NCBI GenBank assembly: GCA_003168265.1
Contig: PMSV01000024.1
Span: 372,001 to 436,000, forward strand
Length of the DNA stretch: 64,000 nt
Reading direction: 5' to 3'
DNA from: Chitinophagaceae bacterium
GTDB lineage: Bacteria > Bacteroidota > Bacteroidia > Chitinophagales > Chitinophagaceae
Shown: positions 44,030 to 52,603 of the stretch, in pieces
How the letters are laid out: every line of letters starts with the position of its first letter
Numbering within the stretch: position 1 is the stretch's first letter
Notes under the pieces: generated by a model
Databases searched by the model: none
The model's input: the letters and a program-made list of their open reading frames with translations, nothing else
What the model was told of the DNA's origin: nothing
Made by a program: the position numbers and the translations under genes

Positions 44030-45103
44030 TCAAATGAATTCATCCAACAACTGAATATAGGTTTCCATCCCCTCCCTTATTTCATCTATATAAATGTATT
44101 CGTTCGCGGTATGGCTCCTGGCAGAATCTCCCGGCCCCATTTTCAGGGTAGGGAAGGGCATCAGCGCCTTATCCGAAGTGGTGGGAGATCCATAATAACC
44201 CTTGCCGAGGGCAAGCCCGGCTTTCACTAAAGGGTGGTCCATTGCGATGGAAGTCGGCTTCATCCGGGTGGTCCGGGGTTTGAATTGGCTATTCAAATTC
44301 AATCGCAACTCATCCAGGATTTCATCGAATGAATAGAGCTCATTCACACGAACATCGATGACGAATTTGCATTGGGAAGGGACCACATTGTGCTGTTTGT
44401 TCTCAGTCTCAATAACGGTAACGGTCATATGCGAATCTCCAAGCAGGGGGCTGACCTTCTCAAACCGGTAATGCCGTATCCAGTTAATATCATCGAGTGC
44501 CTTATAGAGGGCATTCTCTCCTTCGTTTCGGGCGGCATGACCCGAATGACCGGCCGCTGTGCAATCAATCACCATCAGCCCCCTTTCCGCAACTGCCATT
44601 TCGAGACGGGTCGGTTCTCCGACTACTCCGAAATCGATCCTTCCCAGGTAGGGCAATACGAGTTCAATTCCGTTGACGCCGCTGATCTCTTCTTCAGCGC
44701 TTGCGGCGAAAACCACGTTATGATTAAGTTCTTGCTGGTCGTAGAAATAAAGAAAGCTGGCGATCAGGCTTACGAGGCATCCGCCCGCGTCATTGCTGCC
44801 AAGTCCGAAAATCTTCCCATCCTGTTCGATCGGGTCAAAGGGGTCATGCGTATATCCCTTGTTCGGTTTGACCGTATCATGGTGGGAGTTCATCAGGATG
44901 CTGGGTTTGGATGGGTCATAATGCCTGTTTCTTGCAAAAACATTGTTGCCAATCCGGGAAAAGTCTACCTGGTGCCTGGAAAAAAATCCGCAGATCAGTT
45001 CCGCCGTGTCATTTTCCTCCTTCGAAAAGGAAGGAGTCGAGATCAGTTGCTTCAGCAACCCGATGACCTCATTCTGCAATTTGGCGATATCATGTTTATT
45101 CAT
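44030..45103 (-). CDS. argE: M20 metallopeptidase, N-acylcitrulline (or acylornithine) deacylase
   Basis: A 357-residue binuclear zinc amidohydrolase of the ArgE/DapE/LysK group. MNSHHDTVKP gives the first zinc histidine and Asp. GSNDAGGC, SAEEEISGVNG (general base glutamate pair) and GEPT complete the site, and a SGHAARN lid-domain motif follows. In this operon the carbamoyltransferase is the acylornithine type, so the substrate to deacylate is N-acylcitrulline rather than N-acetylornithine. That makes it functionally ArgE'. It overlaps the argB end by 8 bases. The acyl group (acetyl or succinyl) is not known. Confidence 0.8.
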   Translation of the reverse strand: MNKHDIAKLQNEVIGLLKQLISTPSFSKEENDTAELICGFFSRHQVDFSRIGNNVFARNRHYDPSKPSILMNSHHDTVKPNKGYTHDPFDPIEQDGKIFGLGSNDAGGCLVSLIASFLYFYDQQELNHNVVFAASAEEEISGVNGIELVLPYLGRIDFGVVGEPTRLEMAVAERGLMVIDCTAAGHSGHAARNEGENALYKALDDINWIRHYRFEKVSPLLGDSHMTVTVIETENKQHNVVPSQCKFVIDVRVNELYSFDEILDELRLNLNSQFKPRTTRMKPTSIAMDHPLVKAGLALGKGYYGSPTTSDKALMPFPTLKMGPGDSARSHTANEYIYIDEIREGMETYIQLLDEFI

Positions 45104-45881
45104 TGCTGATTTTTGTTCCGGATTTATTATTTATGAGGTCTGACAGTTCTTCTGCCTTGCCGATCAGGACAGTGCTCACACCGTTGCGCAATGCAGCAAA
45201 TGCATTGTCGATCTTCGGGATCATACCCGCAAATATTTTCTTTTCTTCCTTTAATTGTGCATAATAGGCGGGACCAATCCGGGGTATGACCGTGCTTTCA
45301 TCCTGTGCATCCAACAACACCCCGCTTTTCTCAAAAGAATAAACCAATTGGACCTCGTAATTCCGGCTCATGGCCCGGGCGATCTCCTGGGCAATCGTAT
45401 CCGCATTCGTGTTCAGGAGCTGCCCTTTTCCATCATGGGTGATGGGGGCCACCACGATCGAAATGCCGCTCTCAAGCAAGGACAGCAGGAATTCATCACG
45501 AACCCCGTCAATGTCCCCCACAAATCCATAGTCCATAAAGGCATTCACGCGCCGATGCGCTTGAATAAAGCCCCCATCCGCGCCGCAAAGCCCTGCGGCA
45601 CGACACTGGTTTGCCTCTAGCTTCGCGACAATGCTTTTATTGATCAGACCGGCATAGACCATCGTCACGATCTTAAGCGTTTCGGAATCCGTGATCCTGC
45701 GTCCATCCACCAATTGCTGAGGCACATTTAATTTCAAAGCAAGTTCTGTAGCCAATTTTCCCCCGCCATGAACCAGGATCTTTTTTTCCCTGATGAGGGA
45801 AAAATCTTTCAGGAAACCGGCCAGTTTAGATTCATCATCAATCACCCGGCCTCCGATTTTTATGACATAAAGTTTTTCCAT
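45096..45881 (-). CDS. argB: N-acylglutamate kinase
   Basis: A 261-residue amino-acid kinase. VIKIGGRVIDD and ILVHGGGKLATELALKL form the phosphate-binding loops. NTNADTIAQEIARAM binds the acylglutamate and ATP. It phosphorylates N-acetyl- or N-succinylglutamate, step 2 of arginine synthesis. Without the N-terminal helix of arginine-inhibited enzymes (the protein begins MEKLYVIKIGG), feedback inhibition by arginine is less likely. It begins 2 bases after argF' and overlaps the next gene, so translation is coupled. Confidence 0.93.
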   Translation of the reverse strand: MEKLYVIKIGGRVIDDESKLAGFLKDFSLIREKKILVHGGGKLATELALKLNVPQQLVDGRRITDSETLKIVTMVYAGLINKSIVAKLEANQCRAAGLCGADGGFIQAHRRVNAFMDYGFVGDIDGVRDEFLLSLLESGISIVVAPITHDGKGQLLNTNADTIAQEIARAMSRNYEVQLVYSFEKSGVLLDAQDESTVIPRIGPAYYAQLKEEKKIFAGMIPKIDNAFAALRNGVSTVLIGKAEELSDLINNKSGTKISNE

Positions 45882-45883
45882 TT

Positions 45884-46858
45884 TTAGCGAGTCCAGTTTT
45901 TTAAGACCTCACTCAGTACGGCCTGGGCTGCCCATACGCGGTTTCCTGCCTGCCTGCTCACGATGCTGCCAGGGCTGTCAAGCACTTCATCGCTCAATTC
46001 CACATTGCGTCGGACCGGCAGGCAATGCATCACACGGGCCGAGTTCGTTGCCTTTAGCTTTTCCAGGTTCAGCATCCATTCCGGATCATTGCAATAGATC
46101 TTGCCATAATCCTTGAAGGTGCTCCAGTTCTTAACATAGACAAAATCCGCGTTTTTCAGGGCCTCATCCTGGTTATTGGTGATCTCTGCCCCCCGGGTAA
46201 ACTTTTCGTCCAGTTCATAATCTTCCGGATGCGTGATCACGAATTCGGCCTTTCCCCAGGCGTTCACCCATTGAGAAAAGCTATTGGCTACACACTGGGG
46301 CAGCGGTTTCATATGCGGTGCCCAGGTCAAAACGATCTTGGGACGGCGATCCGGATTAGCCCCTCCGGACTCCAATTCCTCACGGATCGTCACCAGGTCC
46401 GTCAGCGATTGAAGGGGATGAAGGGTTGAGCTTTCAAGGCTCACCACCGGGATGCCTGCATACTTCATAAATTGCCGGATATGCAGTTCACTGTAATCAT
46501 CCTCCTTATTCTTGAGTGAAGGAAAGGTCCTGATGCAAAGTATATCGAAATATTTTCCCATGATCGGTGCAGCTTCCTTCACATGCTCAACCGTATTGCC
46601 GCTCATAATCGCCTCTTCTTCGAATTCCAGGGCCCAACCCTCCTTATCAACGTTGAACACAATTGGTTCCATCCCCAGGTTCTGTGCGGCGATCTGAGTG
46701 CTGATACGGGTCCTCATACTGGGATTCAAGAAGATAAGGCCGATGCATTTATCGGCTCCCAGCTTCCTGTCCGCAAATGGGTTCGATTTGTAGAAAAGAG
46801 CCTTTTTTATCAATGCCTCGATGTCAGTTACATCTCCGACAGAAATAAAATTATTCAT
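45884..46858 (-). CDS. argF': N-acylornithine carbamoyltransferase
   Basis: A 324-residue transcarbamylase. The carbamoyl-phosphate loop reads NPSMRTRIST, compared with STRTR in ordinary ornithine carbamoyltransferase. The proline/acid-rich loop (EEEAIMSGNTVEHVKEAAP) and HCLPVRRNVE are of the AOTCase/SOTCase group. These enzymes carbamoylate N-acetyl- or N-succinylornithine, giving acylcitrulline, so ornithine itself is skipped. Which acyl group is used depends on a loop residue I cannot settle by eye. No ordinary argF is in the window. Confidence 0.88.
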   Translation of the reverse strand: MNNFISVGDVTDIEALIKKALFYKSNPFADRKLGADKCIGLIFLNPSMRTRISTQIAAQNLGMEPIVFNVDKEGWALEFEEEAIMSGNTVEHVKEAAPIMGKYFDILCIRTFPSLKNKEDDYSELHIRQFMKYAGIPVVSLESSTLHPLQSLTDLVTIREELESGGANPDRRPKIVLTWAPHMKPLPQCVANSFSQWVNAWGKAEFVITHPEDYELDEKFTRGAEITNNQDEALKNADFVYVKNWSTFKDYGKIYCNDPEWMLNLEKLKATNSARVMHCLPVRRNVELSDEVLDSPGSIVSRQAGNRVWAAQAVLSEVLKNWTR

Positions 46859-46965
46859 GGTGATCAGTTTGACGGTTCCATTAAAATTAAGACCAGTCCC
46901 TCATTTGCGATAATCTGTCCGGGTCAGAGCCTGCAGCTTGCGAAGGCTCGTTAAAGCAAACAGGG

Positions 46966-48129
46966 TCATACGGTCACAGGATCCTTCTGCTCCATACATT
47001 GCTGGATCTCTTCAAACATCGCTTCGAGAAATTGATCGGCGTCTTTTTTTCGCAAAGCCAGAGAGGGCAGAAGCCGGATAACATTCGGTTTGGCCTCACC
47101 GGTAAAAATATGCTGGTTGAATAATAAATTTTTTCTCAGGTCTTTCAGGGAATCAGGAACATCGAAACCGATCATCAGTCCGCGGCCACGCAGGTTCAGC
47201 AATTGCGGAATCTTCTTCAATTCAGTCATCAGGTATTCGCCGACGACCTGCGCATTTGCAATCAATTCTTCTTTTTCGATCACTTCCAGCACGGCCAATG
47301 CCGCTGCACAGGCCAGGTGATTGCCGCCAAAAGTTGTGCCCAGCATCGAGTGCGTGGCCTTTATCGAAGGAGAAATAATTATGCCCGCGACAGGGAAGCC
47401 ATTGCCCATGCCCTTGGCCATGGTATAAATATCGGCTTTTACACCACTATGGTCATGTGAAAAGAACCGGCCGCTGCGCCCATAGCCGCATTGTATGCTG
47501 TCTGCAATGAAAACGGAGCCATGTTCATCGCAACACTTGCGGATGGTTTTCAGGAAACCGTCCGAAGCCGCGTGGATGCCGCCAACACCCTGAATTCCTT
47601 CAATGATTACGGAAGATATTTCCGAACCGTTTTTCCGGAAATATTCCAGCAGCGCTTCTTCATCATTAAAAGGCAGGAAGATCACATTATCGGTTTCGTT
47701 CACCGGAGCCACGATCTTCGGATTATCCGTAGCGGCTACTGCCAGGGAAGTTCTTCCATGAAAGGAACCACGGAAAGCAACCAGTTTTTTTCTTCCATTA
47801 TGAAATGAGGCCAACTTCAGCGCATTTTCATTGGCCTCCGCTCCAGAATTGCAAAGGAAAAGCTGGTAGTCCGGATAACCGGATAGTTTGCCCAGTTTGT
47901 CGGCAAGTTCTTCCTGTAAAGGTATTCGTATGGAATTGGAATAAAATCCGATCAGGCCGAGTTGCTTATTGATCCTTTCCACATAATGCGGGTGGGTATG
48001 CCCGATAGAGATCACTGCATGGCCTCCGTACATGTCAAGGTATTGCTGACCCAGGTCATCCCATACATAGGAACCCCTGGCCTTCACAATAGTGATATCA
48101 TTCACCGGGTAAACATCAAATAATTTCAT
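46966..48129 (-). CDS. argD: Acylornithine aminotransferase (class III)
   Basis: A 387-residue PLP aminotransferase. NSGAEANENALKLA and FHGRTSLAVAAT are family signatures. ADSIQCGYGRSGRFFSHD carries the Asp, and AKGMGNGFPVAGI the PLP lysine. It converts N-acylglutamate semialdehyde to N-acylornithine. It starts 11 bases after argC. The 107-base gap to argF' downstream is the widest inside the operon and shows no clear hairpin. Confidence 0.92.
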   Translation of the reverse strand: MKLFDVYPVNDITIVKARGSYVWDDLGQQYLDMYGGHAVISIGHTHPHYVERINKQLGLIGFYSNSIRIPLQEELADKLGKLSGYPDYQLFLCNSGAEANENALKLASFHNGRKKLVAFRGSFHGRTSLAVAATDNPKIVAPVNETDNVIFLPFNDEEALLEYFRKNGSEISSVIIEGIQGVGGIHAASDGFLKTIRKCCDEHGSVFIADSIQCGYGRSGRFFSHDHSGVKADIYTMAKGMGNGFPVAGIIISPSIKATHSMLGTTFGGNHLACAAALAVLEVIEKEELIANAQVVGEYLMTELKKIPQLLNLRGRGLMIGFDVPDSLKDLRKNLLFNQHIFTGEAKPNVIRLLPSLALRKKDADQFLEAMFEEIQQCMEQKDPVTV

Positions 48130-48140
48130 TTCTAATTTTT

Positions 48141-49133
48141 TTAAAATGCACTTGGTTTTAATCTTAAACCGGAACGCTCATCCAAACCGAATAGAAGGTT
48201 CATATTCTGAACTGCCTGACCCGAAGCCCCTTTAAGCAGATTGTCTATCGCCGAATGGACTACCAGATTGCCACCAACCTTTTCCAATTGAATCGCGCAT
48301 CTATTGGTATTGACTACCTGTTTCAGAAACAGGGTATCCTGGCTGATCATCGTGAAAGGATGCTCCGCGTAAAAATCCTTATAGAGTTCGATCAGTTTAT
48401 CCAGTTTCCAACCGCATTTGAGTTGCGAACTGATGAAAATGCCTCTTGTGAAATCTCCTCGCCAGGGCACGAAATGAAGCCCTCCTTCTTCTCCTTCTGA
48501 AAAATGCGCCTGCAACTGATCAATCGATTGGTTGATCTCTTTCAGGTGCTGGTGGGCCAGTGTTTTATAAGCCTGAATATTGCCCGCCCTCCAGGAAAAA
48601 TGCGAAGTATCCGACAAGCCCTGACCAGCTCCCGTTGAACCCGTAATCCCCGTACTAAATACCTGTTTCAGCAAACCCTCCCGGGCCAAAGGTAAAAGAC
48701 CCAATTGAATGGCTGTGGCAAAGCAACCAGGATTGGCAATATTGGCAGCCTTGCTTATCTCAGCCTTATTCAATTCTGGCAGGCCGTATACGAATTTTCG
48801 CGCTCCGGCAGTTGCATGAACACGTAAACGGAAATCCTGAGAAAGATCTATGATCCTGATCTTCTCGGAAACGACATTTTCATCCAGGAATTTTTTGGCC
48901 TCTCCATAACCTACACAGAGAAAAAGCACATCGATGTCCTGAAGGAGTTCTGAACTGAAATGCAGTTCCGTTTCTCCAAAGAGGTCCTTATGAACTTCAT
49001 GAAGCGGTCGATCGACCGAGCTTTTACTGTGCGCATAGCTGATTTCTGCGCGGGGATGATTCAGCAATAGCCGGATCAGTTCACCGCCGGTATATCCCGC
49101 TCCTCCAATAATGCCTGCCCTGATCTTTTTCAT
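48141..49133 (-). CDS. argC: N-acyl-gamma-glutamyl-phosphate reductase
   Basis: A 330-residue NADPH-dependent reductase. GIIGGAGYTGGELIRLLLNHP is the dinucleotide loop. The catalytic cysteine is in IANPGCFATAIQLGL, and HFVPWRGDFTRGI completes the active site. It reduces N-acylglutamyl phosphate to the semialdehyde. It lies 62 bases after the cupin gene. The family has two size types; 330 residues fits the bacterial type with a shorter C-terminus. Confidence 0.94.
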   Translation of the reverse strand: MKKIRAGIIGGAGYTGGELIRLLLNHPRAEISYAHSKSSVDRPLHEVHKDLFGETELHFSSELLQDIDVLFLCVGYGEAKKFLDENVVSEKIRIIDLSQDFRLRVHATAGARKFVYGLPELNKAEISKAANIANPGCFATAIQLGLLPLAREGLLKQVFSTGITGSTGAGQGLSDTSHFSWRAGNIQAYKTLAHQHLKEINQSIDQLQAHFSEGEEGGLHFVPWRGDFTRGIFISSQLKCGWKLDKLIELYKDFYAEHPFTMISQDTLFLKQVVNTNRCAIQLEKVGGNLVVHSAIDNLLKGASGQAVQNMNLLFGLDERSGLRLKPSAF

Positions 49134-49195
49134 CTTTATAACCTTAATTTTTTCTATATATCAGATGGAACCTCCCAATATGCACCTGCCCCGTT

Positions 49196-49555
49196 TCATC
49201 GATCTATATTTATTCTGTCCCATTTTGTCGATGGCCTGGAACTCAATACAAATTCCAGGTCCCCTGGCCCTTCATTCAAGATCCGGTGCTTTTGGCCTGG
49301 CTCGATCTGGATGCCTGCATGGCAATTCACGTGAATTCTTTCCCCCTCGATTTCAAATACGGCCTCTCCTTTGAGAATATAAAAAAACTGGCCGGCTTGC
49401 TGGTGGAAATGCTCTTGCTCGTCAGTGCCGGGTGGCATCCTTTCGTATTTCACGGAGAGGGAATCCCAATCCGCAAGATCCCATCCTTCGCATTGGTTCC
49501 CCCAGATATAATGTCTCATGGGATTCTCTTTGGAAACCTTTCTTGCTGTGCTCAT
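49196..49555 (-). CDS. Small cupin-domain protein inside the arginine operon
   Basis: A 119-residue single-domain cupin. Motif 1 is PPGTDEQEHFHQQAGQFFYILKGE, with histidines and glutamate as metal ligands. Motif 2 is IQIEPGQKHRILNEGPG. It starts inside the argG stop (ATGA), so it is translationally coupled to argG. Enzymatic role unknown. No cupin is required for arginine synthesis, so it may be regulatory or detoxifying. Its position is conserved only as far as I can infer from one genome. Confidence 0.8.
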   Translation of the reverse strand: MSTARKVSKENPMRHYIWGNQCEGWDLADWDSLSVKYERMPPGTDEQEHFHQQAGQFFYILKGEAVFEIEGERIHVNCHAGIQIEPGQKHRILNEGPGDLEFVLSSRPSTKWDRINIDR

Positions 49556-50745
49556 TTCGGTTCGTTGATCTTGTTGAAAATGGCGGTCTGGTTCCCGAAG
49601 ATCCGGGCAAAACCTTTTACGTCATCCCCGGTCCATCCCTTATTCATTTCCCCATAGGAACCGAACCGGGAACTCATAAGGTCATGAGGGCTCTCGATGC
49701 CAGTTACCGTATAACGATAGGGTTCCAGGGTGACAAAGACCTTTCCGCTCACCGTCTCCTGGGTATCCTGCAGGAATTTTTCCACATTGCGCATGGTCGG
49801 ATCCAGCATCTGGCCTTCGTGCAACCAGTTTCCATACCAATTACTCAGTTGTTCTTTCCAGTACAATTGCCATTTGGTAAGGGTATGTTTTTCCAGGAGA
49901 TGATGGGCTTTTATGATTATGACGGGTGCGGCGGCTTCGAAACCCACTCTGCCCTTGATCCCGATGATCGTGTCTCCCACATGGATATCCCGTCCGATTC
50001 CGAAAGGCTGGGCAAGGGCCTGCAAAAATTGAATGGCTTCCACCGGGTGTTCGAAAATCTGCTCATCGACCCCAACCAATTCTCCCCTTAGGAAGCTCAG
50101 ATTGATGTTTTTTTCACCCGATGACGTAACCTGGGTTGGCCAGGCTCCCTCTGGCAGATAATCCCTGGAATTCAAGGTCTCTTTTCCGCCAACTGAAGTG
50201 CCCCAAAGCCCCTTATTAATACTGTATTGTGCCTTTTCAAAATTCATCTCCACCTGGTGATCCTTCAGGAAACGAATCTCCTCTTCCCGGCTCAACTGAA
50301 GATCACGGATCGGAGTCAGGATCTCCGTTTCAGGTATCATTCCCTGGAAAACCATATCAAAGCGAACCTGGTCGTTCCCGGCACCCGTACTTCCATGTGC
50401 TACATAAGCAGCCCCGAGTTCCCGGACATAGCGGGCTGTTGTGATGGCCTGCACCATCCTTTCTGCGCTCACGCTTAAGGGATATGTCGCGTTTTTGAGC
50501 ACATTTCCAAAGACCAGGTATTTGATGCAGCTCTCATAATACTCCTTTTTCACATCCACAGACAGGAAGGATGCCACACCTAATTTCCTTGCACGAACTT
50601 CTATCTGGTCTATTTCCTCCTGCTGAAAACCCCCTGTATTGACGGTCAATGCATGTACTTCCAGATGCCTGACCTTATTCAGGTAAATCGCGCAGTAAGT
50701 GGTATCTAATCCGCCGCTGAATGCAAGTACAACCTTATTGTTCAT
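49552..50745 (-). CDS. argG: Argininosuccinate synthase
   Basis: A 397-residue N-type ATP pyrophosphatase. VLAFSGGLDTTYCAIYL holds the PP-loop. AYVAHGSTGAGNDQVRFD and EDGE-like ATP/citrulline residues follow, and VGDTIIGIKGRVGFEAAAP is family-specific. It joins citrulline and aspartate to argininosuccinate. In this pathway free citrulline is supplied by the M20 deacylase. It starts 15 bases after the GNAT gene. Confidence 0.94.
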   Translation of the reverse strand: MNNKVVLAFSGGLDTTYCAIYLNKVRHLEVHALTVNTGGFQQEEIDQIEVRARKLGVASFLSVDVKKEYYESCIKYLVFGNVLKNATYPLSVSAERMVQAITTARYVRELGAAYVAHGSTGAGNDQVRFDMVFQGMIPETEILTPIRDLQLSREEEIRFLKDHQVEMNFEKAQYSINKGLWGTSVGGKETLNSRDYLPEGAWPTQVTSSGEKNINLSFLRGELVGVDEQIFEHPVEAIQFLQALAQPFGIGRDIHVGDTIIGIKGRVGFEAAAPVIIIKAHHLLEKHTLTKWQLYWKEQLSNWYGNWLHEGQMLDPTMRNVEKFLQDTQETVSGKVFVTLEPYRYTVTGIESPHDLMSSRFGSYGEMNKGWTGDDVKGFARIFGNQTAIFNKINEPK

Positions 50746-50760
50746 CGCTTAGAAGATTGT

Positions 50761-51465
50761 TTATAACAGATTAAAAAAATAAAAGAGCATGGATTTGGGT
50801 CTGGTCTGGCCGTTGATTTCTTTTTTAAGGAATGGCTTTAACAATTTCCATTGTTTGATCTTCATGAAACGCTCATAAAGTTTACTGTGTTCCCTGAAAT
50901 CATTGGTCGTTTCCTCCGGCTCAAAATGGTCTTTAGGATCGTAGAGCATCGCTGTGCACATGCAGTTCTTCCTTTCCTTGCTCGTCAGGATCTCATAATT
51001 GACACAGCTCTTGCAGCCCGCCCAGAAAGCTTCGTCCTGGGTAAGCTCAGAATAGGTTACGGGCTCATAACCCAGTTCCGAATTGATCTTCATTACTGCC
51101 AATCCGGTGGTCAGGCCGAAGATCTTGGCTTCGGGGTATTGCTGACGGCTCAGGTTGAAGATCTTTTTCTTGATCAACCTGGCCACGCCGCTCTTCCGGA
51201 AATCAGGCGTTACGATCAATCCTGAATTAGCTACATATTCGCCATGACTCCAGGTCTCGATATAGCAGAACCCGGCCCAGATTCCGCTGGAAGTGAAGGC
51301 AATCACTGCCTTTCCTTCCCGCATTTTTTCTTTAATGTAATCCGGGCTTCTTTTGGCAATGCCCGTACCCCTGGCTTTAGCGGAAGACTCCATAACATCG
51401 CAGATGATCTGCGCAAAATCCTGGTGGGTTTCATCGGCAATCAATATTTTAAAATCCTGTTCCAT
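50761..51465 (-). CDS. GNAT acyltransferase heading the arginine operon, probable N-acylglutamate synthase
   Basis: A 234-residue protein. The GNAT core is about 1-150: VANSGLIVTPDFRKSGVARLIKKKIFNLS is the acyl-CoA loop (RKSGVA in place of Q/RxxGxG/A). A C-terminal segment holds four cysteines in WAGCKSCVNYE and KNCMCTAMLYD. As the first gene of a full arginine operon that lacks argA and argJ, it is the natural candidate for making N-acetyl- or N-succinylglutamate. From memory, a Bacteroides enzyme of this kind has been shown genetically to do so. I chose the ATG at 51465 because the upstream in-frame extension lies in leader sequence. Confidence 0.75.
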   Translation of the reverse strand: MEQDFKILIADETHQDFAQIICDVMESSAKARGTGIAKRSPDYIKEKMREGKAVIAFTSSGIWAGFCYIETWSHGEYVANSGLIVTPDFRKSGVARLIKKKIFNLSRQQYPEAKIFGLTTGLAVMKINSELGYEPVTYSELTQDEAFWAGCKSCVNYEILTSKERKNCMCTAMLYDPKDHFEPEETTNDFREHSKLYERFMKIKQWKLLKPFLKKEINGQTRPKSMLFYFFNLL

Positions 51466-51765
51466 TTTCTTTAGGTTAAATAAGTGTGAGTCAAATAGAT
51501 ACTGCAGGGATGGATACATGTCCTGCTGGCAGGACAACAGTACCGCCATAGCAGTGGACACTATTGTAAGCGAGTATCAACGTCGTACCCAAAAGGGAAT
51601 AACGGGACGAAGGGAAAAAATAACGCACGGAAGCGCTATAAAAAACCCACGCTTATTGAAGGCGTGCAATATCACCTGGGACATATGTGATATGGGTGAG
51701 TTTTTTTTCATTTCATAAATAGATGAAAATGAGTCAAAATAATTTAACGACGCAAAGAAAAACAA
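51466..51765 (-). promoter_or_regulatory. Structured leader of the arginine operon
   Basis: On the minus strand a -7-like TATTTTG (51741-51735) has CAA-complement TTG about 21 bases upstream (51765-51763). The leader of ~260 bases then holds an ATATCAC/GTGATAT inverted repeat (51669-51693), a GC-rich CACGC/GCGTG hairpin (51648-51666) followed by six T, and a perfect GTCCTGC/GCAGGAC repeat (51520-51535). A 44-codon frame (51711-51577) runs through these and ends in two arginine codons. Attenuation or operator control is possible but unproven. Confidence 0.4.
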
Positions 51766-51844
51766 TTTTTTTAAAGATTGCCCATATTTATTGTGAAATT
51801 TTGGTGAATTGAATTGGTTGGACTTAGAGGAACCTTCCGGATTT

Positions 51845-52603
51845 TCAGGGTTTAAGGACGGGCACGGAATGAACGGCATCGCTCATTTCCATGATCAGGG
51901 AAGAATTTTTCTCAATGGCATTTCCAACAACGATAAGGTCGGCTCCTGCCCTGCAATTGAGATAGGCTTTCTCCGGTTCCCTGATACCGCCTCCGACGAC
52001 CAGCGGGATCTCGATCTGTGCCCGGACGGCAGCGATCATGTCTTCATGAATGGCCTTACGTGCTCCGCTTCCTGCGTCCATATAAATGAGTTTCATACCA
52101 AGCATTTCGGCAGCCAAAGCTGTGCAGATAGCGATTTCGTTTTTATCGGCGGGGATGGGAGTTGCATTGCTGATATAGGACACCGTGGTCGGCGCTCCGC
52201 CATCAATCACCATATAACCGGTGGAGATGATTTCCAGGCCGCTTTGTTTGACAAAAGGCGCAGAAATTACATGCTGTCCGATCAGGAGTTCAGGATTTCT
52301 TCCGGAGATCAGAGAGAGATAGAGCAAACCATCCGCAAATTTGGAAACCTGGGATGGGGTGCCCGGAAAAAGAATTACGGGTATCGTACTGTTTTTTTTG
52401 ATTCGCTGGACCACTTCGTCCAGGTGATTGGAGATCACCAGGCTTCCGCCAACCAGCAAGTAATCTACAAGGGCCTTACTAGTGAGTTCGGTCAGTTCAT
52501 CGATTTTTTTTGCATCGGTCTTGTCAGGGTCAATGAGCACCGCCAGGGATTTTTGCCCTCTTTGTTTTCTGGTCCTGATGGATTCATAGATTTGATGCTT
52601 CAT
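51845..52603 (-). CDS. pcrB: Geranylgeranylglyceryl/heptaprenylglyceryl phosphate synthase
   Basis: A 252-residue TIM-barrel prenyltransferase. LAVLIDPDKTDAKKIDEL binds glycerol-1-phosphate. LFPGTPSQVSKFADGLLYLSLISGRNPELLIG and YMDAGSGARKAI, then VVGGGIREPEKA with the phosphate-binding glycines, complete it. It makes the ether lipid precursor by joining a prenyl diphosphate to sn-glycerol-1-phosphate, an archaeal-type reaction with homologues across Bacteroidota. The start is set at 52603. The upstream 24 bases are also open. Confidence 0.88.
   Translation of the reverse strand: MKHQIYESIRTRKQRGQKSLAVLIDPDKTDAKKIDELTELTSKALVDYLLVGGSLVISNHLDEVVQRIKKNSTIPVILFPGTPSQVSKFADGLLYLSLISGRNPELLIGQHVISAPFVKQSGLEIISTGYMVIDGGAPTTVSYISNATPIPADKNEIAICTALAAEMLGMKLIYMDAGSGARKAIHEDMIAAVRAQIEIPLVVGGGIREPEKAYLNCRAGADLIVVGNAIEKNSSLIMEMSDAVHSVPVLKP

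Noticed and set aside
51577-51711. 44-codon frame in the arginine leader as an independent gene
   Set aside because: It shows no family and overlaps all leader repeats. It is kept only as a possible leader peptide within the regulatory feature.
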